This document shows, piece after piece, positions 5,818 through 14,500 of a stretch of DNA of 14,573 nt. This DNA is from Pseudomonadota bacterium (GTDB lineage Bacteria > Pseudomonadota > Gammaproteobacteria > Xanthomonadales > Xanthomonadaceae): the NCBI GenBank assembly GCA_023430045.1, contig JAEZCF010000102.1:1-14573 (forward strand), written 5' to 3'. A program made the position numbers and the translations under genes. Every line of letters starts with the position of its first letter. Within the stretch, counting starts at the first letter, position 1. The notes below the pieces were generated by a model. That model made no database searches. It saw only the letters and a list, made by a program, of their open reading frames with translations, and was not told where the DNA came from.

Positions 5818-7808
5818 TCGCGGGCCAATGCCTCTACCGGATCCAGCTGGGCGGCGCTGCGCGCGGGCAGGAAGCCGAACGCCACGCCGATGAGGGTGGA
5901 ACAGGCAAACGCGGCGACGATGGAGGCGGTGGAGAACACCACCGTGAATTCGCTGGACAGCCGGCCCAGCGCCCAGCCGAGGCCGAGCGCGAGGCCGACG
6001 CCGATCAGCCCGCCCAGCAGGCAGACCAGCACGGCTTCGATCAGGAACTGCTGGCGGATGTCGCTCTGTCGCGCACCCACGGCCATGCGTACGCCGATTT
6101 CGCGGGTACGTTCGGTCACCGATACCAGCATGATGTTCATCACACCAATGCCGCCGACCAGCAACGCGATGGCGGCGATCGCGCCGACCAGCAGGGTCAT
6201 CGTGCGTGTGGTCTGCTCGATGGTGTCGCGGATCTCCGCGCTGTTGCTGAGGAAGAAGTCCTCGGTGCCGTGGCGCAGTGTCAGCAGCTGGGTGATCGCC
6301 GCCTGGGCGGCGTCCATCGGCGTATCGTCCTTCACCCGCACGGTGATGCCGGAGATATGGTTCTGCCCGAGCATGCGCGACATCGCGGTGGTATGCGGAA
6401 CCCACACGCTCAGGCTGGTGCTGCCACCGAACCCGAAGCTCTGCCGCTTGGCCACGCCCACCACCCGCGCAGGCACGTTGCCCAGCAGGATGACCTGGCC
6501 GACCGGATCACTGTCGGGAAAGAACTGGGTCCTGGTGTTCTCGTCGATGATCGCGACCTGCGCCAGGCTCTTCACCGCATCGGCATCGAAGAAGCTGCCG
6601 CTGACCAGGCTCACGCCCTTCACCCGGAAGAACTGGTCGCCGACACCGCTGACCTGCGCGGTGGCGGACAGGTTGCGGTAACGCGCGGTCACCGAGGTCG
6701 ATACATTCGGCGTGGCGCTGTCCACATAACTCTGCTGCGCCAGCGCGTCGGCATCGCTGGATTTGAGTGTCTGCACGCGCGCCGAACGCATGTCGCCGAA
6801 ACCGCGGCCGGGATAGACATCGATGGTGTTGGTGCCCAGCGAGCTGATGTTCTGCAGGATCTGCTGCTGCGAGCCGTTGCCCAGCGCCACCACCGACACC
6901 ACCGAGGCGATGCCGATGATGATGCCGAGCATGGTCAGGAAGGTGCGCAGGCGGTGTGCGTTCATCGCCAGCAGGGCCATGCGGAATGCTTCGGTGAAGC
7001 GGTCGCGGGCCGCCCGCCAGCTGTTGCCCTTGCCCGCACCGATGCTGGGCGCGCGCTGCGCGCGGTAGTCGGGGGCGCCGGGATTGGCGCGGTCGGCGAT
7101 TATCTCGCCGTCACGGATCTCGATGATGCGCTGGGCATGTTCGGCCACGCTCATGTCGTGGGTGACGATGATGATGGTGTGCCCTTCGGCATGCAGTTCG
7201 CCGAGGATGCCCATCACTTCCTCGCCCGAACGCGTATCCAGCGCGCCGGTCGGTTCGTCGGCCAGGATCACCTCGCCGCCGTTCATCAGCGCACGCGCGA
7301 TCGACACGCGCTGCTGCTGCCCGCCAGACAGCTGGCCGGGCTTGTGCTGCATGCGGTCGCCCAGGCCCAGCCGCTGCAGCAGCTGGATGGCGCGGGCGCT
7401 GCGCTGCGCACCGGGGTTGCCGGCATAGATGGCCGGGACTTCGACGTTGCCGCGCGCATCCAGATCGCCCAGCAGGTGGTAGCGCTGGAAGATGAAGCCG
7501 AAATGCTCACGGCGCAGTTCGGCCAGCTCGTCCGGGCCCATCTTTCCGGTTTCCCGGCCGGCCACCTGGTAGCTGCCGCGGGTGGGGCGGTCCAGGCAGC
7601 CGAGGATGTTCATCAGCGTGGACTTGCCGGAACCGGACTGGCCCACGATGGCGACCATTTCGCCGGCATGGATGTCCAGGTTGACGTCCCGCAGCACGGC
7701 GATGGTGTCCTCGCCGGCGGGGAATTCGCGGCGCAGGTCGCGCAGCCGCAACAGCGCCGGCGACGCGCTGGAGGCGGCCGATGGACCAAGGGAAGCGGGC
7801 GTGCTCAT
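5814..7808 (-). CDS. macB: MacB-type ABC efflux ATPase/permease
   Basis: A 664-aa inner-membrane protein that fuses an ABC ATPase to an FtsX-type membrane domain, like E. coli MacB (648 aa). MacB works as a dimer and drives efflux of macrolides, enterotoxin or other amphiphiles through MacA and an outer-membrane duct. ATPase motifs are complete: Walker A GQSGSGKST (56-64), Q108, signature LSGGQ (160-164), Walker B VILADE (180-185) and H217. A first membrane helix (about 290-309) leads into a large periplasmic domain (about 310-535), followed by three C-terminal helices near 540-565, 590-615 and 625-648. The N-terminus has about 15 extra Ser/Ala-rich residues. Both ends overlap neighbours by ATGA (macA stop with macB start, macB stop with macC start), indicating coupled translation. 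The substrate cannot be read from sequence. Confidence 0.95.
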   Translation of the reverse strand: MSTPASLGPSAASSASPALLRLRDLRREFPAGEDTIAVLRDVNLDIHAGEMVAIVGQSGSGKSTLMNILGCLDRPTRGSYQVAGRETGKMGPDELAELRREHFGFIFQRYHLLGDLDARGNVEVPAIYAGNPGAQRSARAIQLLQRLGLGDRMQHKPGQLSGGQQQRVSIARALMNGGEVILADEPTGALDTRSGEEVMGILGELHAEGHTIIIVTHDMSVAEHAQRIIEIRDGEIIADRANPGAPDYRAQRAPSIGAGKGNSWRAARDRFTEAFRMALLAMNAHRLRTFLTMLGIIIGIASVVSVVALGNGSQQQILQNISSLGTNTIDVYPGRGFGDMRSARVQTLKSSDADALAQQSYVDSATPNVSTSVTARYRNLSATAQVSGVGDQFFRVKGVSLVSGSFFDADAVKSLAQVAIIDENTRTQFFPDSDPVGQVILLGNVPARVVGVAKRQSFGFGGSTSLSVWVPHTTAMSRMLGQNHISGITVRVKDDTPMDAAQAAITQLLTLRHGTEDFFLSNSAEIRDTIEQTTRTMTLLVGAIAAIALLVGGIGVMNIMLVSVTERTREIGVRMAVGARQSDIRQQFLIEAVLVCLLGGLIGVGLALGLGWALGRLSSEFTVVFSTASIVAAFACSTLIGVAFGFLPARSAAQLDPVEALARE

Positions 7809-9085
7809 CGGCGCGGTCCGCCCATGCCCGGGCCCATGCGCATGGCCGGACTGCGGCTGGAAGAGCCACTGGCTGCCGCACTGCCGCCTTCTCCGACCAC
7901 CACGCGCTCGCCTTCCTGCAGCCCGGAGACGATTTCCGCAATGGCACCGTTGTTCAGGCCGACCTTCACGCGTCGGGGTTCCGGCTGGCCGTCAGGGCCC
8001 ACCACGCGTACCACCTGCTGGCCATCGCGGGTCTTCGGGCCCAGCGCCACCGTCGGCACGGTCAGCACGCCCTTGGCCTGATTCAGCAGCACCGATACCT
8101 GCGCCGTCATGTCGATGCGCAGCGTCCCATCCGGATTTTCCACGTCGAACAGCGCGTTGTAGTACACCGCACTGCTCGAGCTGGAGCTGGAGGAACTGCT
8201 GGAACTGGAGGAGCTTTCGTTGGCGATGGAGGACGGCGCCGGATTGATCTGCCGCAGCGTGGCGTGGTACTTGCGGTCCGGATCGCCCAGGGTGGTGAAG
8301 TACACCGGCATGCCGGCCTTGATCTTGACCACGTCCGCTTCGGAGATCTCCGCGTTGACCGTCACCAGGTCCAGCCGCGCCAGCATGACGATGGTCGGAG
8401 CGGTCTGGTTGGCGTTGACCGTGCGGCCTTCTTCGGTCACCACCGCCACCACGGTGCCGTCCATCGGCGCGGTGATGCGGGTATAGGCCAGGTTGGCGCG
8501 GGCGGTGGCGACCTCCGTCTCGCTGCCCTTGATCTGCGCCTGGTTGGCCTGCATCTGCGCGCGGGCGGTCTTCAAGGCCGCTTCGGCGGCATCGTATTCC
8601 TGCCGCGAGGTGGCCTCGGCCTCCAGCATCTGTTGCTGGCGCGCGAAGTCCAGCTCGTTCTGCCGGAGTGTGGCCTGCTGCACGGCCATCTGCGCACGCT
8701 GCTGCTGCAGCGTGGCTTCAGCTCTGAGCACGGTGTTCTGCTGGGTGGTGGCGTCGATCTCGGCGATCAGGTCGCCTTCCTTGACCGTGTCGCCGAGCTG
8801 GACTTTGAGCGATTTGACCTGGCCGGAGGCCTGCGCACCCACGCTGACCAGCTTGTAGGCATCGATGACGCCGGTTGCATCCACGGTCTGCTCGACATCG
8901 GTGCGCGTCACCGGCGAGGTGGCCAGCGGCGGCGTGGCCGGCCTGCGCAATGTGAGCCACAGCACCACGGCCAACAGCACGATCACGGCGGCGGTCAACA
9001 GAAGGCGACCGCGTCGGGTCTTTGGCAGCAGGCGGAAGGTCACGATGGGGCTACTCGGCAGGCCGCTTGGCGGCGTCATGGACAT
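7805..9085 (-). CDS. macA: MacA-type periplasmic adaptor (membrane fusion protein)
   Basis: A 426-aa adaptor linking MacB to the outer-membrane duct. It has one N-terminal membrane anchor (about 28-46, after RRGR), a lipoyl half-motif (about 78-111, VGAQASGQVKSLKVQLGD), a long alpha-helical hairpin rich in Q, A and E (about 112-205), the second lipoyl half (LAYTRITAPMDGTVV), a beta-barrel domain, and a membrane-proximal domain ending in a Met/Gly/Arg tail. The oddity is a run of 15 serines (291-305) placed just before the VYYNALFDV beta strand; as I recall E. coli MacA, only a short linker lies here. The start MSMTPPSG has GAAGG 9 nt upstream; a second ATG lies two codons inside. It is the first gene of macABC and divergent from the two-component genes. 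The stop overlaps macB by ATGA. Confidence 0.94.
   Translation of the reverse strand: MSMTPPSGLPSSPIVTFRLLPKTRRGRLLLTAAVIVLLAVVLWLTLRRPATPPLATSPVTRTDVEQTVDATGVIDAYKLVSVGAQASGQVKSLKVQLGDTVKEGDLIAEIDATTQQNTVLRAEATLQQQRAQMAVQQATLRQNELDFARQQQMLEAEATSRQEYDAAEAALKTARAQMQANQAQIKGSETEVATARANLAYTRITAPMDGTVVAVVTEEGRTVNANQTAPTIVMLARLDLVTVNAEISEADVVKIKAGMPVYFTTLGDPDRKYHATLRQINPAPSSIANESSSSSSSSSSSSSSSAVYYNALFDVENPDGTLRIDMTAQVSVLLNQAKGVLTVPTVALGPKTRDGQQVVRVVGPDGQPEPRRVKVGLNNGAIAEIVSGLQEGERVVVGEGGSAAASGSSSRSPAMRMGPGMGGPRR
8171..8215 (-). repeat. poly-serine tract inside macA (15 codons)
   Basis: Fifteen consecutive serine codons encode residues 291-305 of MacA: AGC x5, TCC x6, AGT x3 and TCG x1. The DNA is an imperfect GGAGCT/GGAACT-type repeat in 6-bp steps, so gains and losses by slippage would stay in frame. 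The mix of AGY and TCN codons shows it is not a freshly expanded single-codon run. Confidence 0.9.
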
Positions 9086-9164
9086 TGTGCGAAGCCTTCA
9101 CGGTCGCACTCAATCCTCAGCGTGTGTCCCTGTGTAACATTGGAACGTCCGGATTGTTTCGATC

Positions 9165-9189
9165 TGTATCCCCGATGGCGCCGGATACA
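9165..9189. promoter_or_regulatory. 7-bp dyad in the macA / response-regulator control region
   Basis: TGTATCC (9165-9171) and its exact reverse complement GGATACA (9183-9189) are separated by 11 nt in the 158-bp gap between the divergent genes. It is a candidate operator, or a hairpin in the response-regulator leader. I find no convincing sigma70 box pair in either direction in this gap, so the promoters remain unplaced. Two TGTGT copies 8 bp apart (9123-9135) lie nearby. Confidence 0.35.
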
Positions 9190-9243
9190 CTGCAACGCAT
9201 GGGCGTGCGTGCGGTTCAGCTGCCGACAGGGGATGATGGCGTC

Positions 9244-9972
9244 ATGGAGACCGTGAACCCGATGCATCGCCTGCTCATCGTCGATGACGACACCGATATC
9301 CGCAGCCTGCTCGCCGAACAGCTCGGCCGCGCCGGCTATCAGGTCAGCACTGCGGCCGATGGCGCCGGCATGCGCCAGGTGCTGGAGCGCGAACACGTGG
9401 ACCTGATCGTGCTGGACCTCAACCTGCCGCGCGAAGACGGCCTGACGCTGTGCCGCGACCTGCGCGCGCGGTCGGCGACGCCGGTGATCATGCTGACCGC
9501 GCGGGCCGAGCCCATCGACCGCGTACTGGGCCTGGAGATGGGCGCCGACGATTACCTGGCCAAGCCGTTCGAGCCCCGTGAACTGCTGGCGCGCATCCGC
9601 AACGTCCTGCGCCGCACCGAAGCGCTGCCGGCCAACCTGGAGCCGCTGGCGATCCGCCGGGCGCGCTTCGCGCGCTGGATATTCGACCTGGAGCATCGTC
9701 ACCTGGTGGATCCCGATGGCCGCGTGGTGGTGCTGTCCGGCGCCGAATTCCGCCTGCTGCGGGTGTTCGTGGCGCATGCCAACAAGGTGCTGTCGCGCGA
9801 ACAGCTGGTAGCGCTCAGCAGCGGGCGCAACTATGAGTCGCAGGATCGCGCGATCGATCTACAGGTCAGCCGGCTGCGCAACAAGCTGGCCGACGATGGC
9901 GGCCCGGATGGCCTGATCAAGACAGTGCGCAACGAGGGGTATGTGCTGGCCGCATCGGTCGCGCTGGAATGA
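9244..9972 (+). CDS. OmpR/PhoB-family response regulator (divergent from macABC)
   Basis: A 242-aa DNA-binding regulator. The receiver domain (about 8-120) has the acidic pair D14-D15, phosphoacceptor D58 in LIVLDLNLP, T85 and K107 in LAKPFEP. The C-terminal winged helix (about 140-238) shows the family pattern LSGAEFRLLRVF, then the recognition-helix stretch AIDLQVSRLRNKL, then IKTVRNEGYVL. The chosen start METVNPMHRLL has AGGGG 11 nt upstream; an ATG six codons later (MHRLL) is possible, and the frame is open well upstream. It overlaps the kinase gene by ATGA. Its position suggests control of macABC. From memory, S. maltophilia has a pair called MacRS beside macABC, and I am not certain it actually controls the pump, so no symbol is given. 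Confidence 0.93.
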   Translation: METVNPMHRLLIVDDDTDIRSLLAEQLGRAGYQVSTAADGAGMRQVLEREHVDLIVLDLNLPREDGLTLCRDLRARSATPVIMLTARAEPIDRVLGLEMGADDYLAKPFEPRELLARIRNVLRRTEALPANLEPLAIRRARFARWIFDLEHRHLVDPDGRVVVLSGAEFRLLRVFVAHANKVLSREQLVALSSGRNYESQDRAIDLQVSRLRNKLADDGGPDGLIKTVRNEGYVLAASVALE

Positions 9973-11381
9973 ACCGGCTGCGCCGCTTCCTCTCGTCGAT
10001 GGTCGGGCGGCTGTTCGTGATCCTGCTGCTGGGCATGGGCGTGGCGGCCATCGGTGCCACGCTGCTGGCGGGCGCGAAGCGCCAGCAGGAGTTCGAACGG
10101 CAGAACCTCAACCGTATCGCTGATCGCCTGCAGGGCTTCGTCAACCTGCTGGACGAAAGCCCGGAGCTGCGCGAGCGCCTGCTGGCGGTCGGCGGTCCCA
10201 GCGTGCGTCCGCTGCCGCCGGATATCCGTGAGGGACGCACGGACAGCGCGCTGATGGACGTGCTGGCGGCGCGCCCGGGCGCGGTGGCCAGCGCCCAGAT
10301 TCGTTTTACTTCGTTCCGTGCCTGCATGCCGCGGCTGGGAGAGCTGCTGTCGCGGCCACCCGACGACGGCCACCGCAAGCGCATGCCACGCGAACATGAT
10401 CCTGCCTTCATTCCGCCGCGTTGCCGCGCCGTGCAGCTGGCGCTGTCCGACGGCACTCCGCTGGCGCTGGCGCTGGAGTCGCCGGCGATCGCGCACAACG
10501 GCGTGCTGGCGGTGGATCCACTGTTCCTTTCGCTGCTGGTGCTGGCCATCGCCGTGCTTGCCTACGTGGTCGCACGGATGGCCAGCGCGCCGTTGCAGCG
10601 GTTGGCGTCGGCGGCCCAGCAGCTCGGCATGGACCTGCACCGCGCGCCCATGCCGGTGACCGGACCGCTGGAAGTGCGGCGTGCCGCCGAGGCGTTCAAC
10701 GCCATGCAGCAGCAGGTGCAGCGACACCTGTCCGAACGCACCCACATGCTGGCCGCCATCACCCATGACCTGCAGACGCCGGTGACGCGCCTGCGCCTGC
10801 GGCTGGAAAACGTGGGCGATGCGAGCCTGCGCGAGCGCCTGATCGGTGATCTTGCCGCGATGCAGGCCTTGATCCGTGAAGGGCTGGAGCTGGCCCGCAG
10901 CGCCGAAAGCGCCGAGCCACGCGCTGCGCTGGACCTGGATTCACTGCTGGAAAGCCTGGTGGAAGACGCGGTGGAAGCGGGCAGTGACGCGCGCTTCGAA
11001 GGTGGCTGTGGCGCGGTATTGATGGTGCGTCCGCTGGCGATGCGGCGGCTGTTCTCCAACCTGCTGGACAACGCGCTGATGTATGGCAGGCGCGCTGCGG
11101 TAAGGGCCGAGCATGACAGCGACGGCATTCGCGTGCGGATCAGCGATGAAGGCCCGGGGCTGGAAGAACACGAGCTGCACAGCGTGTTCGATCCCTTCGT
11201 GCGGCTGGAGACATCGCGTTCGCGGCAGACCGGCGGCGCTGGCCTGGGGCTGACCATCGCCCGCGCGCTGGCCGAAAAGGATGGCGCGCGGGTGACGCTG
11301 CATAACCGTAGTGAGGGCGGGCTGGAGGCGGTGGTGCACTGGCCGGCGCCGACCCTGGCCGAACGGCGTGGAAGTGCCTGA
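9969..11381 (+). CDS. membrane sensor histidine kinase, partner of the upstream regulator
   Basis: A 470-aa EnvZ/RstB-type kinase. Transmembrane helix 1 (about 12-34) and helix 2 (about 182-204) enclose a periplasmic sensor of roughly 145 residues. A HAMP linker (about 200-255) follows, then the dimerisation/phosphoacceptor helix with H266 in ITHDLQTPVTRLRLRLE (T270 completes the phosphatase-type motif). The ATP-binding domain has the N-box NLLDNA (N364, N368), G1 DEGPG (D393) and G2 GGAGLGLTIARAL. All catalytic motifs are intact. The sensor has two cysteines, C119 and C152, either side of an Arg/His-rich loop. The stimulus is unknown; envelope or drug stress is a guess from the adjacent pump. 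The ATG overlaps the regulator stop (ATGA), so the two proteins should be made together. Confidence 0.94.
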   Translation: MNRLRRFLSSMVGRLFVILLLGMGVAAIGATLLAGAKRQQEFERQNLNRIADRLQGFVNLLDESPELRERLLAVGGPSVRPLPPDIREGRTDSALMDVLAARPGAVASAQIRFTSFRACMPRLGELLSRPPDDGHRKRMPREHDPAFIPPRCRAVQLALSDGTPLALALESPAIAHNGVLAVDPLFLSLLVLAIAVLAYVVARMASAPLQRLASAAQQLGMDLHRAPMPVTGPLEVRRAAEAFNAMQQQVQRHLSERTHMLAAITHDLQTPVTRLRLRLENVGDASLRERLIGDLAAMQALIREGLELARSAESAEPRAALDLDSLLESLVEDAVEAGSDARFEGGCGAVLMVRPLAMRRLFSNLLDNALMYGRRAAVRAEHDSDGIRVRISDEGPGLEEHELHSVFDPFVRLETSRSRQTGGAGLGLTIARALAEKDGARVTLHNRSEGGLEAVVHWPAPTLAERRGSA

Positions 11382-11382
11382 A

Positions 11383-11412
11383 CACACACGCAGGCTCGCT
11401 TTTGCCTATGAT
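11383..11412 (+). promoter_or_regulatory. possible promoter of the diguanylate cyclase gene
   Basis: TATGAT (11407-11412) matches the -10 box at 5 of 6 positions. The best -35, CACACA (11383-11388), is weak (3 of 6) at 18-nt spacing. It begins 2 nt after the kinase stop, in the 156-bp gap before the cyclase. Rest of this gap: nothing recognised. Confidence 0.33.
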
Positions 11413-11537
11413 GCGCACAACTCCACGGTACGCCACTCGATGACCCGTTCCGTTCCCGCTCCTGACTGCATGTGCGCCCGGCCTGACGAATGCCGGTCGT
11501 GGCCGCGCCTGCGCGTCACGGGAGCGGGCGGATCACG

Positions 11538-14500
11538 ATGAAATTTCCAGGGAATGGCGCCATCGCAGGGATGCGTGATGGATGGACGGCGGGCCTGTGG
11601 CAGCGGGCCCTGGCCATCCTGTTCGCCGCGCTGGCCTGCGTCCCGCTGCACGCCGCCGAAACCGGCCCGCCGCCGCTGCGCGACTATGCCATCGATGTCT
11701 GGACCTCGCGCAACGGCCTTCCCCACAACTCCTTGCGCGACATCGCGCAGACCCCGGAAGGCCATCTCTGGTTCGCCACCTGGGAAGGGCTGGTGCGCTA
11801 CAACGGACTGGATTTCACGGTGTTCGACCGCAGCACGCGGCCCGGGCTGCCCGACAACGGCGTCGGCGCGCTGCTGGTGGACCGCGATGGCGGACTGTGG
11901 GTCAGCGATTCGCGCGGGAACGTGAGTCACCGCGCTGCCGAAGGCCGTTGGACCACCCACGCCCACAGCGCGCCCAGTCCGCAGGTACTCATCAACGACA
12001 TGGACGTGGACAGTCACGGCCGGCTGTGGCTGCTGTATGAAGGCCGCGGTATCGGCTCGCTGGACCACGACGGACATTTCCAGTACCAGGACCCGCCGCC
12101 GGGCCTGCCGATGGCGCTGAGTTTCACCAAGATGGCGGTGGACGCGCAGGACCGCGTCTGGGTCGGTACGCTCGATGGACTGGTGCTGCGCGACACCGAC
12201 GGCGTGCTCAAGCGTGCGCCGGCGGCGTGGGGCGTCGGCGAGGGCCTGGTGTGGCCCTACCGGGCGCCGGACGGGGTGTTGTGGATCGTCGCCGGCGAAC
12301 GTATCCATCGCCTGCAGGGTGACCAGCTGGAACTGGTGCATCGGGTACCCGGGCAGATCCACATGACCGCGATGCTGCAGGACCGTCATGGCGATCTCTG
12401 GCTGGGCACTGAAAACCAGGGCCTGCTGCGCATTTCACGGCATGGGCTGGAGCGCCTGCCGGCGGGGCTGAATCTGCCCGGCGGTCGCGTGGTGAGCCTG
12501 CGCGAAGATGCCGAAGGCAGTATCTGGGCAGGCGCCAATGGCGGGCTGTACCGGCTGCGCGAAACCCTGTTCGCCAGTTTCACCGAGCGCGATGGCCTCA
12601 GCGGCGACTACGTGCGCACGGTGCTGGAAGATACCCGCCGTACGCTGTGGGTGGGCAGCGCCAGCGGCCTGGACCGCCGCGATCCCGACGGCGGCTTCGT
12701 ACCGGTGCCGCTGCACAATCGTGGCGGCAAGGCGCCTTCGGTACTGAGCCTGGCACAGGGGCTGGACGGCGACCTCTGGGTGGGCACGTTCGGTGATGGC
12801 GTTTTCCGGCTTGATCCGCAGGGATATCCCCGGCACACCTACGGCACCGATGAAGGCATGCCGGGCGGTAATGTCCGCGCGATGAGCGTGGATGCGCATG
12901 GCGTGGTATGGGCGGGTACGCAGAAGGGCGTGGTCCGTATCGGTGCCGAGGGTGTCAGCGTGCCGCAGGTGGCCGGGATGCCGGGCATCCTGATCACCGC
13001 GCTGGCGCACGATGCGCAGGACAACCTGTGGATCGGCACCATCGAAGGCATCCGGGTGCTGCGCGGCGACCATGTACAGTCCATCGACCTGACACCGTTG
13101 GGCGGCGGCCGCAGCGTATTCGGCTTCCAGCAGATCGGCGATGCCATGTGGATCAGCAGTGATCGCGGGCTGTACCGCTACCAAGACGGCCGGCTGGCGC
13201 GTGTCGGGCTGGAGCAGGGGATGCCGGTGGATACGGTGTTCCAGATGGTGCCCGACCGGGTGGGCAACGTATGGATCAGCAGCAACCGTGGCGTGCTGCG
13301 CACCGACATGAGCCTGTTGAACGAGGTCGCCGACGGGCGTGCGCCACGGCTGCAGGTGGAGCGCTACAACGAGATCGACGGCATGGCCAATTCGCAGGCC
13401 AATGGCAGTTCCGGACCGGCCGCACTGCTGCGCCGGGACGGAACCTTCTGGGTGGTGACCGCCGGTGGCCTGAGCACGGTGGACCCTCTGCGCCTGCAGC
13501 GTTTCCGCGACCGGCTGGCCCCGCCGGCAGTGATAGAAAGTGTGGAAGTGGATGGCGCGCCCATCCATTGGGAAGGCCCGGAGCATGCCAGCATCAGCGG
13601 CGGCAGCCGGGTATCGGTCAGCTTCGTCGGGCTCAGCTACCTGATGTCCGAGCGGATCCGCTACCGCACCCGGCTGCAGGGCCTGGACAGCAGCTGGGTC
13701 GAACGTGGCCAGCAGCGCAGCGTGGAGTTCGTCGGACTGGCACCGGGAAACTACACGCTGCACGTGTCGGCCGCCCATCCGGGAGGCGAATGGAGCGACA
13801 GCGAAGCGGTGTGGTCGTTCACCATCCAGCCGTTCTGGTGGCAACGCGCCGACGTGCGGATGGTGGCTGCCTTGCTGCTGCTGGCAGCGCTGGTGGCGTT
13901 CTACCGCTTCATGATTGATCGCTACAAGGCATCCAATGTCCGTCTTGCACGGATGGTGGACGAGGCCACGCGCGATCTGCAGGCGCAGACAGTGCACCTG
14001 CAGGCGCTGAATTCCGAGAAGAGCGAGCTGCTGGATCGTCTGGCGCTGCAGTCCGAAGCCTTTGAACGGCAGGCGCGCGAGGATGCCTTGACGGGCCTGC
14101 CGAACCGGCGTGCGTTCGACGAGGCACTGGCGCGTGATTTCGCACGATCGCAGCGCAGTGGGCATCCGCTGTGCCTGGTGGTGCTGGATGTGGATCACTT
14201 CAAGGACGTCAACGACCATCATTCGCACAGCGTGGGCGATGTGGTACTGGCCGAAGTGGCACAGGTGCTTGCGTCCGCATGCCGTGATTCGGACATGCCG
14301 GCGCGCACCGGTGGCGAGGAATTCGCGCTGCTGCTCAACGACACGCGGCTGCAGGAAGCATCGCAGGTCTGCGCGCGGCTGCATACGCTGTTCCAGGATC
14401 ATGGAATCTGGGCGGGCGTGCCCGGACTGCGGGTGAGCTTCAGTGCCGGGCTGGTGGAACTGGATGCGGACGACCGCACGCCGAAGCTGCTGTACCAGCG

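Noticed and set aside
5818..6405. Long upstream extension of the macC frame
   Set aside because: It runs through macB in another frame and lacks any outer-membrane-factor similarity; the lipoprotein signal at the ATGA overlap fixes the start.
5595..8081. 828-codon plus-strand open frame across macC, macB and macA
   Set aside because: It is antisense to three clearly coding genes and its translation has no family resemblance; a GC-bias shadow.
9086..9243. Sigma70 promoters for macA and the response regulator
   Set aside because: Candidate boxes such as TAACAT at 9135 and TACACT at 9186 lack -35 partners at proper spacing, so no promoter was called.
11469..11488. CCGGC/GCCGG hairpin before the diguanylate cyclase
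   Set aside because: Only 5 bp with a long loop and no T-run; expected by chance in GC-rich DNA.
12435..14402. 655-codon minus-strand open frame opposite the diguanylate cyclase
   Set aside because: It overlaps intact propeller and GGDEF coding on the other strand, and its His/Gln-rich composition is typical of a shadow frame.
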